From Oscillospiraceae bacterium (GTDB taxonomy: Bacteria; Bacillota; Clostridia; Oscillospirales; Oscillospiraceae), in the NCBI GenBank assembly GCA_009782435.1, contig WRJA01000017.1:1-37101 (forward strand): 37,101 nt of DNA, written 5' to 3'. Numbering within the stretch: position 1 is the stretch's first letter; each line of letters begins with the position of its first letter. The notes under the pieces are model-generated. The model was not told where the DNA came from. It saw only the letters and a list, made by a program, of their open reading frames with translations, and did no database searches. Shown here in pieces: positions 1 to 8,247 of this stretch. The position numbers and the translations under genes are program-made.

Positions 1-367
1 CGGTGCTAAACTCGTAGAAAGCCGCGTCTAGGGATGGTATTGTGGCTAAACAGGCGTCCTTGCACCCCACATCCGAATAGAAGTTGATCTCATAAGGGCC
101 TTCACGTAAAATAGCATCGGAACCTATATGCTCTAACGCGTCGTAAATGCCATAAATGCCGTAGAGCTTGTCCCACTGCGCCAAGTTGAAGGTCAGTTCG
201 GCTTTGCCGCCCTCAATACGCACCTCCGCAAGCCCGTCCGCGTCACTGCGAACCACCGCATTGCCGCTTGCGGCTTCACCCGGATTGACCGCATCGGTTT
301 CTCCGGCACATCCGGCAAACCCCATTAAAAACAAGGCCACAATAACCAAGATTATCTGTCTTTTCAT
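1..367 (-). CDS. Putative lipoprotein, C-terminus cut by window edge
   Basis: The reading frame runs from ATG at 365-367 off the left edge, giving 122 visible residues. The N-terminus is a lipoprotein signal: Lys-Arg, a hydrophobic core and the lipobox FAGC with Cys20 as the probable lipidation site. The mature part starts with a flexible Ala/Gly/Asn-rich stretch and continues into a soluble segment with two close cysteines (VGCKDAC). A GGAGG-like ribosome binding site lies just upstream (complement of 373-378). It follows lemA on the same strand with a gap of about 40 bases, so it may be the last gene of the csaB-DUF3137-lemA transcript. I do not recognise the family. It is probably an envelope-anchored protein on the outer face of the membrane. 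Confidence 0.7.
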   Translation of the reverse strand, partial: MKRQIILVIVALFLMGFAGCAGETDAVNPGEAASGNAVVRSDADGLAEVRIEGGKAELTFNLAQWDKLYGIYGIYDALEHIGSDAILREGPYEINFYSDVGCKDACLATIPSLDAAFYEFST

Positions 368-409
368 GTACCAACCTCCGTATACCCGCGGTTTTTATTA
401 CACTTCCCC

Positions 410-949
410 TCAGAATTTCATCGCAACGTCTTCACGTTTGTTTTCCTCAGCAACGAAAAATTCCCTTTTCTCCAAACGCTTTGATTTGGCGACAATACTG
501 GCGGGGAATACTACAATCGCCGAGTTGAAAGCTGTTACATTGGTGTTATAAAGACGCCGTGACGCCTGCAGATGCTCCTCCGCGTCCCGTATGCCGGATT
601 GCAGTTCACGAAAGACGTCAGCGGCACGAAGCTCCGGGTACCCTTCCGCCACCGCGAACAGGCGGCCTGCCATCGCGTCCGTCTCACCGATTGCCTTGTT
701 CAATTCTTTAAAAGACATGCCGCTCCGCATTTCCGTCACTTGTGAAAACAGTGTTTTTTCGTGTTCCGCATACCCTTTTACCACATCAAGAAGCTTGGTC
801 AGCATATCATAACGCTTTGTCAGCGCAACCTCGACGCCGGACAACCCTTCGTCGACCTTTACCGCTTTGCGGTTAAAATCATTGCTTTTGATGATCCACC
901 AAACAGCTGCAACAATAATTATGATAAGCGGTGTAATAAGAATTTCCAT
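410..949 (-). CDS. lemA: LemA family membrane protein
   Basis: This 179-residue protein has one N-terminal membrane helix (about residues 3-20) followed by the helical LemA core. The family signature is visible: a VDEGLSGVEVAL segment, then a KRYDML..LLDVVKGYAEHE segment close to the usual RRYDLIPNLVETVKGYA. LemA proteins are membrane-anchored helical bundles of unsettled biochemical function. The start codon directly abuts the TAA stop of the upstream DUF3137 gene, and its Shine-Dalgarno sequence (GGAAAGG) lies inside that gene's end, so the two are translationally linked. The LemA/DUF3137 pairing recurs in bacteria, which supports both calls. Confidence 0.92.
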   Translation of the reverse strand: MEILITPLIIIIVAAVWWIIKSNDFNRKAVKVDEGLSGVEVALTKRYDMLTKLLDVVKGYAEHEKTLFSQVTEMRSGMSFKELNKAIGETDAMAGRLFAVAEGYPELRAADVFRELQSGIRDAEEHLQASRRLYNTNVTAFNSAIVVFPASIVAKSKRLEKREFFVAEENKREDVAMKF

Positions 950-2071
950 TTACCTTTCCTCCGTTCCGAATAGATATTCATTTTTCAGCAGCGCATCAAA
1001 TATGTCGGTGATAAACCGCAGATCCGATTTGAATTTATCGCTCACCCAGTCGAAGTCCGTGGATTTTTTTATTTCGCTTCCGCTTAAATCGAACAAATTC
1101 CGTTTGTTCGTCAACGCGATCCGCACGCGGTCTCCGGTAAAGCAGAATTCGGAGCGCGAGTCCGCAGCTTCGTCGGCAGCGAGGATATACTCCATAAAAT
1201 GCGGCGTCAGTATGTAATACATGGTATGCGGGTCGTCTGTGAATATCTGGAAGTTTTTGTTGAACAAATCGTTATCCGTATACGCTTCCTGCACTTTTCC
1301 TCCAAAATGATACGGGCCGTAGTTGAGATTCGTTTTAAGGCCGGTTAATTCCTTGGCTTTGTTTACTTTTCTCTTCCGTTCGGAATCAACCTTTTCTATC
1401 CGCTCCGCCACGTACACGGCGGAAGCTGTTTGCTTGTTAAGCTTAAATTCAATCCACTGCCCTTCCAATTGGGTAATTTTAGCGGTTCTGGAGTCGCCAT
1501 CCTTGTCGGTATAATCAACCTCTTCGGTAAGCAAGAGGTCGCAAAACGCGAAAGGCACGCCTTTGTACTTCCCTTTAACAAGGTCGCTTCCGCTGCACTC
1601 ATCAAAACTCTTCAAGTGCGTTTCCCTCAGCTGCTCGGGGCTGAAGAAACCGTCCGGCTCATAGGACTCAAGCTCAAACGCAGTTGCCAGCATTTCCCTT
1701 ATTTCCGCTGTAAAGCTTGTTTTTATGATTTTCTTTACAATACCTCTGAGGGAATCCCATTTGATTAAAAAAACGGCAGCAACTGCAAGAGCTGCGATAA
1801 ACAGTACAGGGCCGCCCCCTTCGCCAAGGGATGCGCTTAATCCGATGGCTAAAATGATTCCCAAAGCGATGATCGCGATTGCGAGCCACCCGAAAACCTT
1901 AATCTTTTTTTTAATCGCGGTTATAATCGCAGTCAACTCTCCGCGGCTGAACTGCCCGGTCGCGGCGTCCCCTCCTCCCGCAGAAAAATCCGCGCCGCAC
2001 TTTTTACATTTATAACGGCCATTTTTAATCGGACTCCCGCATAACGGACAGTTTTTCGTCATATTTTCCAT
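950..2071 (-). CDS. DUF3137-type membrane protein with N-terminal zinc ribbon
   Basis: A 373-residue protein. Residues 8-29 form a zinc ribbon with two CxxC knuckles (CPLCGSPIKNGRYKCKKCG). Two hydrophobic segments follow at about residues 55-80 and 88-105. The remaining roughly 265 residues form a soluble domain resembling DUF3137, with the characteristic LLLTEEVDYTDKDG-like stretch and a C-terminal FCFTGDRVRIALTNKRNLFD stretch. The start has a strong GGGAGG ribosome binding site. The next ATG, three codons in, is a possible alternative. The stop codon abuts lemA. The zinc ribbon suggests metal-dependent folding or protein interaction. The function of the family is unknown. Confidence 0.8.
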   Translation of the reverse strand: MENMTKNCPLCGSPIKNGRYKCKKCGADFSAGGGDAATGQFSRGELTAIITAIKKKIKVFGWLAIAIIALGIILAIGLSASLGEGGGPVLFIAALAVAAVFLIKWDSLRGIVKKIIKTSFTAEIREMLATAFELESYEPDGFFSPEQLRETHLKSFDECSGSDLVKGKYKGVPFAFCDLLLTEEVDYTDKDGDSRTAKITQLEGQWIEFKLNKQTASAVYVAERIEKVDSERKRKVNKAKELTGLKTNLNYGPYHFGGKVQEAYTDNDLFNKNFQIFTDDPHTMYYILTPHFMEYILAADEAADSRSEFCFTGDRVRIALTNKRNLFDLSGSEIKKSTDFDWVSDKFKSDLRFITDIFDALLKNEYLFGTEER

Positions 2072-2129
2072 AATTTCCTCCCTTTTTTGTCCAAACTGAT
2101 TACTATTGTTGTATACACTCGCAGCATGA

Positions 2130-3254
2130 TCAATCGCGCGAAAGCAGTTTTCGCACGCAATCCGCGTTGCGCCGCTCTATCTCCGCAAGCCGTCCGGCGT
2201 TTTGAAGCAATATCTCTTTTGAGGCTCCCTGCCCGATCGCAAAATCTGTCAACTCCCGAAGCTTTTCGGACTCAAGTTTTTCTAAATCCGCGACCGGCAT
2301 TTGTCCCATATAATCCGCAAAAGAGTTGATCTTGGGGTCATAGGATATGCCGACGAGCGGGACCCCGGCAACCGCCGCGAATATCAATCCGTGCAGACGC
2401 ATGGAAATGACAGCCGTCATGCGCTTCATCATCCCTATCGTAATGCCGGCGGGCATGGGGTCTCTCAATATGTGACAGGGTATTCGCAATCCGCCGGCCG
2501 CGGCGTCGGCCGCTTCCCCGTCGTTTCTGTGGTTGATCGAAATAAAAACCGGCGTTAAGCCGTATTTTTCATAAGCGTGGTTCGCGGCGTCCGTAAAACA
2601 TCGGGCTTTGTCCTTGAACCCCGGCCAGCGCCGCAGGGCAAAACAGATGTATTTTCCGTCGGGGTCCATGCCGTATTTGAGGAATTCATCCCTCACCTTT
2701 GTTTCTTCCGCGGCTGAAAGCGACATCGCGGGATCGGACGTCAGTATTATCTCAGGTTCGGATACGCCGAAAGCGGACAGTTCCTCCAAGCTTTTCGGTT
2801 CGCGCAAGGTGATGACGTCAACATTGTCGTTTATTATTCTCCCGGCAAGCCGCTTGTTGTATCCGCGGATAACGGGGCCAATCCCGCAGCCGTACATGAT
2901 GACGCGGTTGCCTGTTTTTTTTGCCAGCAATATCGTAAACAGATAGTACCAAAGGCTGCGGCGGCTCGTTATATCCTGAATCAGGCTGCCGCCGCCGTTG
3001 ATATAGAGTTCGGTTTTTCGCATTTTCCCGTAAAACCCGATAAAATCGAAAGTATGCAAAGAGTCGACGCCGTATCTTTTTTTTGTCTCTTCCGGCCGGC
3101 GCGACAGCACGGTGACAGGCATATCAGCGTCGATTTCCCGCATTTGCATAACAACGGCCTCAAGTATGGCCTCGTCGCCCGCGTTGCCGTGTCCGTAAGC
3201 CCCGCAAATGAGGACTCCGGCGCGCTTATTTTGTTTTCCGGCGGAAAAGCTCAT
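2130..3254 (-). CDS. csaB: Polysaccharide pyruvyl transferase, CsaB-like
   Basis: Read from ATG at 3252-3254, the protein has 374 residues. The frame is open further upstream, but this start has a GGAG site eight bases before it and a promoter just upstream, so a longer 545-residue version is unlikely. The N-terminus has the GAYGHGNAGDEAIL signature of the polysaccharide pyruvyl transferase family. INGGGSLIQD and a C-terminal MRLHGLIFAAVAGVP..GISYDPK segment complete the pattern. CsaB adds a ketal-linked pyruvate to secondary cell wall polysaccharide, creating the ligand for SLH domains. An SLH-domain protein is encoded at 15250-16251, which fits this role. The gene is the first of a probable minus-strand unit with the DUF3137 protein and lemA. 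Confidence 0.9.
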   Translation of the reverse strand: MSFSAGKQNKRAGVLICGAYGHGNAGDEAILEAVVMQMREIDADMPVTVLSRRPEETKKRYGVDSLHTFDFIGFYGKMRKTELYINGGGSLIQDITSRRSLWYYLFTILLAKKTGNRVIMYGCGIGPVIRGYNKRLAGRIINDNVDVITLREPKSLEELSAFGVSEPEIILTSDPAMSLSAAEETKVRDEFLKYGMDPDGKYICFALRRWPGFKDKARCFTDAANHAYEKYGLTPVFISINHRNDGEAADAAAGGLRIPCHILRDPMPAGITIGMMKRMTAVISMRLHGLIFAAVAGVPLVGISYDPKINSFADYMGQMPVADLEKLESEKLRELTDFAIGQGASKEILLQNAGRLAEIERRNADCVRKLLSRD

Positions 3255-3299
3255 GTGCGGACTCCAAATCTCAAGATGCAGGCCGTTTATCTTTTTGCC

Positions 3300-3328
3300 T
3301 TGCAAGAAATATAAAAATATTATACAAT
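3300..3328 (+). promoter_or_regulatory. Probable promoter for the glycosyltransferase gene
   Basis: TTGCAA at 3300-3305, a 17-base spacer and TACAAT at 3323-3328 form a good sigma-A promoter pointing into the gene at 3366. It lies on top of the csaB promoter, so RNA polymerase could occupy only one at a time. Confidence 0.55.
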
Positions 3329-3347
3329 TCAAGGCAACAGAGGTCAA
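3319..3347 (-). promoter_or_regulatory. Sigma-A-type promoter for csaB
   Basis: On the minus strand the sequence reads TTGACC, 17 bases, TATAAT, a near-perfect housekeeping promoter. It would start transcription near 3312, about 58 bases before the csaB start codon. Its -10 box overlaps the -10 box of the opposing plus-strand promoter. Confidence 0.75.
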
Positions 3348-3365
3348 GCGGAGGATGCCGGCCGG

Positions 3366-4418
3366 ATGAGACGAATTGCGATCTTTCAATGCGACCTGAA
3401 GGTCGGAGGAATACAAAAAGCGCTGATCAACATACTCAGCGAGCTGGACTACAGCTTGTGTGAGGTGGACCTTTTTCTGTTTGACGACGAAGCTTTTTTT
3501 GAGATGCCGGAACATGAAAACTTGCACATAACATACCTGAAGCCGTATTTTTGGCTCAACAGGCTGGTCTATTTTGAAATACTCAAACGCTTCGCCCCCG
3601 TAATAAAATCCGACGCGGAATACGACGTCGCGATAGATTTTAACAGCTATCGCAATGAATGCGCGGTGGGCGCCGTAACGGTCAAGGCAAAAAAGCGTAT
3701 TATGTGGATACACAATGACGTTGAGATAAAAAAGAAAAACGAAATCAAATATCGCATATTGTGGCACTTTTTCAAGAAAAAACTGAGCTATTTCGATGAA
3801 TTCGCGGCTGTGTCGCCCGGCATCACGGACGGCTTTCGCCGCTGTTCAAAAATCACCGACAAGAACATCATCTCCATTCCCAATCACATAGACACGGATG
3901 AGATCTTCAGGAAAGTTAAAGAGCCGACGGATTTCGCGCCGGATGAGGAATATTATAATCTTTGTTCAATGGGACGAATCTGCCGCCAAAAAGGTTTTGA
4001 TATCCTCGTTGAGCATATGGTCCGGGTCGCTGAAAAAAGACCGGACATGCGGCTGTACATAATAGGCGACGGCCCCGACAGGGAAAAACTGGAAAAGCAG
4101 ATCCGCAGATCGGGGCTGGACGGCGTTGTTACTCTGCTCGGCAACCGCAGCAACCCTTTCCCCTATTTAAATAAAATGGACGGCTTTGTATTAACGAGCC
4201 GATACGAAGGGCAGGGCCTGGTCATATGGGAAGCCAAGGCTTTGGGCCCCGAAATCTTTATATCCGAAAACCTTGAAAAATATAACCCCTCCATACCCGG
4301 AAGGCAAGACATCGCCGAAGCTTTGTGTCTTGCCCGGAAAAAAGAAAAAAAATACGACGATCTGTCGGCTTACAATAAAAATATTGGCGAGAGCCTCAAA
4401 AAGCTGTTGGGCCTTTGA
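3366..4418 (+). CDS. Glycosyltransferase, GT4 family (GT-B fold)
   Basis: The 350-residue protein starts at ATG with GGAGG about 12 bases upstream. The N-terminal half contains the GG(I)xKAL motif (KVGGIQKALINIL) that opens many family 4 glycosyltransferases. The C-terminal half has the nucleotide-sugar binding Rossmann domain with GRICRQKGFDIL, YIIGDGPDREKLE and the E-x7-E motif in SRYEGQGLVIWEAKALG. It is slightly short for the family (usually 360-400), with a compact C-terminus. It sits divergently from csaB and 21 bases before the phosphatase-acetyltransferase gene, so a role in cell-surface polysaccharide assembly is likely. Donor and acceptor sugars cannot be told from sequence. Confidence 0.88.
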   Translation: MRRIAIFQCDLKVGGIQKALINILSELDYSLCEVDLFLFDDEAFFEMPEHENLHITYLKPYFWLNRLVYFEILKRFAPVIKSDAEYDVAIDFNSYRNECAVGAVTVKAKKRIMWIHNDVEIKKKNEIKYRILWHFFKKKLSYFDEFAAVSPGITDGFRRCSKITDKNIISIPNHIDTDEIFRKVKEPTDFAPDEEYYNLCSMGRICRQKGFDILVEHMVRVAEKRPDMRLYIIGDGPDREKLEKQIRRSGLDGVVTLLGNRSNPFPYLNKMDGFVLTSRYEGQGLVIWEAKALGPEIFISENLEKYNPSIPGRQDIAEALCLARKKEKKYDDLSAYNKNIGESLKKLLGL

Positions 4419-4439
4419 CGGCTCCCGCGGAGGACATCG

Positions 4440-5579
4440 ATGACAAAAATCTACCTTATCAGGCACGCGGAGGCCGAGGGAAACCTGTACCGCCGCATCC
4501 AAGGGCATTACGACGGTAAAGTGACGCGCCGCGGCATGCTTCAGATCGACGCTTTGGCGGAGAGATTTAAAGACATCCCCATAGACGCCGTATATTCAAG
4601 CGACTTAAAAAGGGCCATGCAAACCGCCTCCGCGATAACCGGACCCCGCGACTTGAAGCTCGATACAACGCCCCGTTTGCGTGAGGTGTGCATGGGAGTT
4701 TGGGAGGATCGGACTTGGGGCGACATAGAGATCGAAGACCCCCGGCAGCTCGCGTATTTCACGAGCGACCCTTACAAATGGAACGTCGAAGGCTCGGAAA
4801 GCTTTCCGGAGCTTTCTATGCGAATAACCGGCATAATAAACGAATTGGCTTCAAAACACGACGGAGAAACAATAGCGCTGATCAGTCACGGCATGGCGAT
4901 AAGGGTCTATCTCTGCGCCGCGATGGGGATCCCCTCCTCCGATATAGGCCGCGTCCCGCACGGGGACAACACCGGCGTCGCTCTGCTCGAAACGGACGAA
5001 ACCCGAACAGACATCAAATATTTCAACGACAACAGCCACTTAAACGAGAGCATCAGCACATTCGCGCGGCAAAGCTGGTGGAAAGGCTCAAGCGGCGCCG
5101 ATAAAAACAATCTGCGTTTTGAGGTAATGGACCCCCGGAAAGAAAAAGACCTGTATTTAAAATGCTATGCCGAATCATGGATGGCCGCGCACGGCGATCT
5201 CAACGGTTTTATTCCGGAGCTGTATCAAAAAGGCGCAGAAAATCACGCCGCAGCCGACCCCGCGGCGCTTGTGAAGGCTATGAGAAAAGATGAATTTGTC
5301 GGTATCGTCGAACTCGACACCGTAACGGACAGGGAAAAAAACTGCGGCAGGCTGTGCCTGTGCTTCATACTCCCCGAACACAGAGGAAAAGGCTACGGAA
5401 TCCAACTCATCGGCCACGCCGTATCCGTTTTCAGGAAACTCGGCAGAAAGTCGCTTCGCCTGCATGTCGCCGAGAGCAACACCAAGGCCGCTGAGTTTTA
5501 CAAGTATTGCGGTTTTTCGCAGATAGGCGCGGATAACGGTTCCGGCGGCAGGCTTTTACTGATGGAAACGGAGCTCTGA
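4440..5579 (+). CDS. Histidine phosphatase fused to GNAT acetyltransferase
   Basis: This 379-residue protein combines two domains. Residues 1-200 are a histidine phosphatase (phosphoglycerate mutase-like) domain: the phosphate-binding RHAEAEGN motif with catalytic His9, then a YSSDLKRAMQTA segment and a second catalytic histidine in ALISHGMAIRVYL. Residues about 215-379 are a GNAT N-acetyltransferase with the acetyl-CoA loop HRGKGYG and the C-terminal N-x-x-A-x-x-F-Y segment (NTKAAEFYKYCGF). The linker contains no stop, and the frame is continuous. It follows the glycosyltransferase closely with its own GGAGG site. The substrates are unknown; a sugar phosphate or nucleotide sugar made by the neighbouring genes is one idea. 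Confidence 0.88.
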   Translation: MTKIYLIRHAEAEGNLYRRIQGHYDGKVTRRGMLQIDALAERFKDIPIDAVYSSDLKRAMQTASAITGPRDLKLDTTPRLREVCMGVWEDRTWGDIEIEDPRQLAYFTSDPYKWNVEGSESFPELSMRITGIINELASKHDGETIALISHGMAIRVYLCAAMGIPSSDIGRVPHGDNTGVALLETDETRTDIKYFNDNSHLNESISTFARQSWWKGSSGADKNNLRFEVMDPRKEKDLYLKCYAESWMAAHGDLNGFIPELYQKGAENHAAADPAALVKAMRKDEFVGIVELDTVTDREKNCGRLCLCFILPEHRGKGYGIQLIGHAVSVFRKLGRKSLRLHVAESNTKAAEFYKYCGFSQIGADNGSGGRLLLMETEL

Positions 5580-5647
5580 ATACTTATTCGGAGCCCCGGC
5601 GGTAATATATCAGACCGGAATATATTCCCGGCATCGCCCTTTCGTTG

Positions 5648-6856
5648 TCAATTTCCGAAAAACTTGCCGTGTATTGCGGAAACGGCCGTATCCGCGCGCT
5701 CCTCATCTATTAAAACAGATATCTTTATCTCGCTGGTCGATATCATATGAATATTTATTTTTGCGTCGTACAGCGCTTCAAACATCATCGCCGCTATGCC
5801 TGACGAGCGTATCATGCCCGCTCCGACTATGCTGACCTTCGCGACGTCCGTATTGACGCTCAAGTGATCGAAGCCTATCAATTCCCGGCAGTTTTCCATC
5901 ACTTCCTCGGCGTCTTTCACGTCGCTTTCGGCTACGGTAAAGCTGATATCGTTCGTCCCGTCCTTGCCGTATGATTGGAGAATTATGTCGACGTTTATTT
6001 TTGCCTTGGCGAGAGCTCTGAAGAGTTTAAAAGCCATTCCGGGTTCGTCCGGCACTCCGAGCACCGCGATCCGTGCGACGTCGCCGTCTTTTGCAATACC
6101 GCTTATTTTCATTTCTTCCACCGGTTTGACAACCTCCTTAACAATAGTTCCCGGCGCCCCGGTACAGGTCGATCGCACCTCTATACAAATACCGTAGCGT
6201 TTGGCCATTTCGACCGAACGGTTATGAAGGACCTGCGCCCCGAGAGATGCAAGCTCCAGCATTTCGTCGTATGTGATCTCCTCAAGCTTTCGGGCGCCTT
6301 GCACTTTTCGCGGATCGGCGGTATATATCCCTTCAACATCCGTATATATCAGACATTTGTCCGCGTGGAGCGCCGCGGCGACGGCGACGGCGGTGGTATC
6401 CGACCCTCCCCTGCCGAGAGTGGTGATATCGTCGAATTTATTCACGCCCTGAAATCCCGCGATTATTACTATTCGCCGCCTGTCAAGCTCGTTTTTGATT
6501 CTCTCCTCCGATATAGACTTTATCTCTGCCGCTCCGTAAGCCGAATTGGTGTTGATCCCGATCTGCCGCCCGGTGAGCGAAACGACGGGGAGCCCGATTT
6601 TTTCCAAGGCCATCGCAGTCAGCGCCGCCGCGATCTGCTCACCCGTCGAAAGTAAAACGTCGAGTTCCCTTTTGGAAGGACGAGGATTTATTTCTTCCGC
6701 CTTCGCGATCAATTCGTCCGTAGTGTCGCCCTGAGCGGAAACCACGGCGACAACGTCATGTCCCTCACAGTAGACCTCGGTAACGATCCCCGCGACTCTT
6801 CTTATTTTTTCGGCGTCGGCAACCGAGCTGCCGCCGAATTTCAATACATAAAGCAT
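5648..6856 (-). CDS. lysC: Aspartate kinase
   Basis: A 402-residue aspartokinase that phosphorylates L-aspartate, the first step toward lysine, threonine and methionine. The kinase domain (residues 1-240) begins with KFGGSSVADAEKI and contains the family segments TTLGRGGSDTTAV and VEGIYTADPRKV. Two C-terminal ACT domains (about 265-400) include the regulatory DIILQSYGKDGTNDISFTV segment and the closing IHMISTSEIKISVLI strand, so allosteric feedback by lysine and/or threonine is expected. Length is normal for a monofunctional enzyme. It lies 27 bases downstream of homoserine dehydrogenase on the same strand, in one operon. No lysine riboswitch is seen upstream. Confidence 0.96.
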   Translation of the reverse strand: MLYVLKFGGSSVADAEKIRRVAGIVTEVYCEGHDVVAVVSAQGDTTDELIAKAEEINPRPSKRELDVLLSTGEQIAAALTAMALEKIGLPVVSLTGRQIGINTNSAYGAAEIKSISEERIKNELDRRRIVIIAGFQGVNKFDDITTLGRGGSDTTAVAVAAALHADKCLIYTDVEGIYTADPRKVQGARKLEEITYDEMLELASLGAQVLHNRSVEMAKRYGICIEVRSTCTGAPGTIVKEVVKPVEEMKISGIAKDGDVARIAVLGVPDEPGMAFKLFRALAKAKINVDIILQSYGKDGTNDISFTVAESDVKDAEEVMENCRELIGFDHLSVNTDVAKVSIVGAGMIRSSGIAAMMFEALYDAKINIHMISTSEIKISVLIDEERADTAVSAIHGKFFGN

Positions 6857-6883
6857 AAAACCACCGCTTAATTATATCTTTTG

Positions 6884-8101
6884 TTAATCCAAAACCCTGA
6901 AGACCGAAAGTATATCGAGCCCTGCAAGTATTTTTTTCAGTTCGGCGCCGCCGGTCTCCTTTGTCAGGAAAGCGCAAACGCCGTCCGGAGCGGTCTTATT
7001 CCCGATGAACTCCGCGCCGCCGGGGCTGAATAATCCCTTGATATTGCTTTCCGCGCAGCGGGCGCGGACATAAAACCGGGAGCTTAACAGGTCCGAATCG
7101 GTCACATAACCCGGAAAACCGTCGTCCCATTTGATGGTTTTGCGTTTTTCGCGATGCTTTACAGTGTCTATAACATCGGCGACGACCGCGCCGGCAGTCG
7201 GCAGTTTTCCCGCTCCCGCCCCGTAAAACATGGCTTCGCCCAAAGCGTTCCCGTGAACGACCACACAGTTCATAACGCCGTCGACATTGGCCGGAAGCTT
7301 GGCGGCGCTTATCAAATGCGGGGCTGTGTAGGCTGTTATCCTGCCGTCTCCGGTCCTCAGAGCGCGTCCGAGAAGTTTGATCTTATATCCGGCCGCCGCG
7401 GCATACTCGACATCCTGCGGCGTAATGCCTTTGATGCCTTCGGTCTTCACATCGTCCGGATCGACATGTCTGCCGAAGCACAGGTCCGAGAGTATGGCTA
7501 TCTTACGGCAGGCGTCTTTTCCCTCTATGTCCGCTTCCGGGTTTTGCTCGGCAAAGCCTTTGGCTTGCGCGCCGCGCAAAGCGTCCTCGAAGCTTGTTTT
7601 TGAATTTATCATTTCGGTGAGGATATAGTTAGTGGTCCCGTTGAGTATACCGTAAATCTCATTTATCACATTGGCCGCGAGACATTGGATAATGGGCCTT
7701 ATTATGGGTATCCCCCCGCCGACGGAGGCCTCGAACATATAGTTGACATTCTTGTCCTCGGCAATTTTAAGAAGCTCGTCTCCCTTTGTCGCGACAAGCT
7801 CCTTGTTGGAGGTTACAACGCTCTTGCCGGCAAGCAGGCAGCTTTTTGTAAAATCATAGGCGATACCCGTTCCGCCTATGGTCTCCACCGCTATGCTCAC
7901 CTCGGGATCGTTCAAAACGATAGAAAAGTCTTTGATAATCAATTTTTCAAACGGGTCCCCCGGAAACTCCCTTATATCGACAATATACTTGACAGAGATC
8001 TCCTCCGCCGCGTTTTTTGAAATGACGGCGGCGTTTTCCGCTATCACCTCAACGACTCCGCTGCCTATAGTCCCGTAGCCCAATACTGCGATTTTCGCCA
8101 T
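6884..8101 (-). CDS. hom: Homoserine dehydrogenase
   Basis: From ATG at 8099-8101 the enzyme has 405 residues. This start has a GGAGG site and begins directly at the NAD(P)-binding strand (MAKIAVLGYGTIGSGV). The frame extends 28 codons further upstream without ribosome binding site support. The catalytic domain contains the hallmark GILNGTTNYILTEM and EADIEGKDACRK. The last 80 residues resemble an ACT domain. It reduces aspartate semialdehyde to homoserine for threonine and methionine synthesis. It is the first gene of a hom-lysC operon with its own promoter, divergent from the MmgE/PrpD gene. Confidence 0.96.
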   Translation of the reverse strand: MAKIAVLGYGTIGSGVVEVIAENAAVISKNAAEEISVKYIVDIREFPGDPFEKLIIKDFSIVLNDPEVSIAVETIGGTGIAYDFTKSCLLAGKSVVTSNKELVATKGDELLKIAEDKNVNYMFEASVGGGIPIIRPIIQCLAANVINEIYGILNGTTNYILTEMINSKTSFEDALRGAQAKGFAEQNPEADIEGKDACRKIAILSDLCFGRHVDPDDVKTEGIKGITPQDVEYAAAAGYKIKLLGRALRTGDGRITAYTAPHLISAAKLPANVDGVMNCVVVHGNALGEAMFYGAGAGKLPTAGAVVADVIDTVKHREKRKTIKWDDGFPGYVTDSDLLSSRFYVRARCAESNIKGLFSPGGAEFIGNKTAPDGVCAFLTKETGGAELKKILAGLDILSVFRVLD

Positions 8102-8134
8102 ATTTTTATCCTCCGATTTGCGGAAATATGATAC

Positions 8135-8162
8135 AATATACCATAAAACGGCAAATTTGTAA
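8135..8162 (-). promoter_or_regulatory. Promoter for hom-lysC
   Basis: Minus-strand TTACAA, 16 bases, TATATT with an upstream TGG giving an extended -10 element (TGnTATATT). Transcription would start about 30 bases ahead of the hom start codon. Confidence 0.6.
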
Positions 8163-8189
8163 CCCGCGCGGACGCGCGTTTTCAAAAAT

Positions 8190-8218
8190 TTGTAAGAAAC
8201 GGCAATTTATGTTATATT
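8190..8218 (+). promoter_or_regulatory. Promoter for the MmgE/PrpD gene
   Basis: TTGTAA at 8190-8195, exactly 17 bases, TATATT at 8213-8218. An AGGAGGG ribosome binding site follows at 8234-8240 before ATG 8248. It is back-to-back with the hom promoter. Confidence 0.65.
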
Positions 8219-8247
8219 AAACTCACAATTTTTAGGAGGGCCCGGAT

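Noticed and set aside
3255-3767. N-terminal extension of the csaB frame to 545 residues
   Set aside because: It lacks a ribosome binding site, crosses the csaB promoter and overlaps the opposing glycosyltransferase gene; the family signature begins at the later start.
8102-8247. Lysine riboswitch or T-box ahead of hom-lysC
   Set aside because: Only about 145 bases separate the divergent genes and they are filled by two promoters; no conserved riboswitch core was found.
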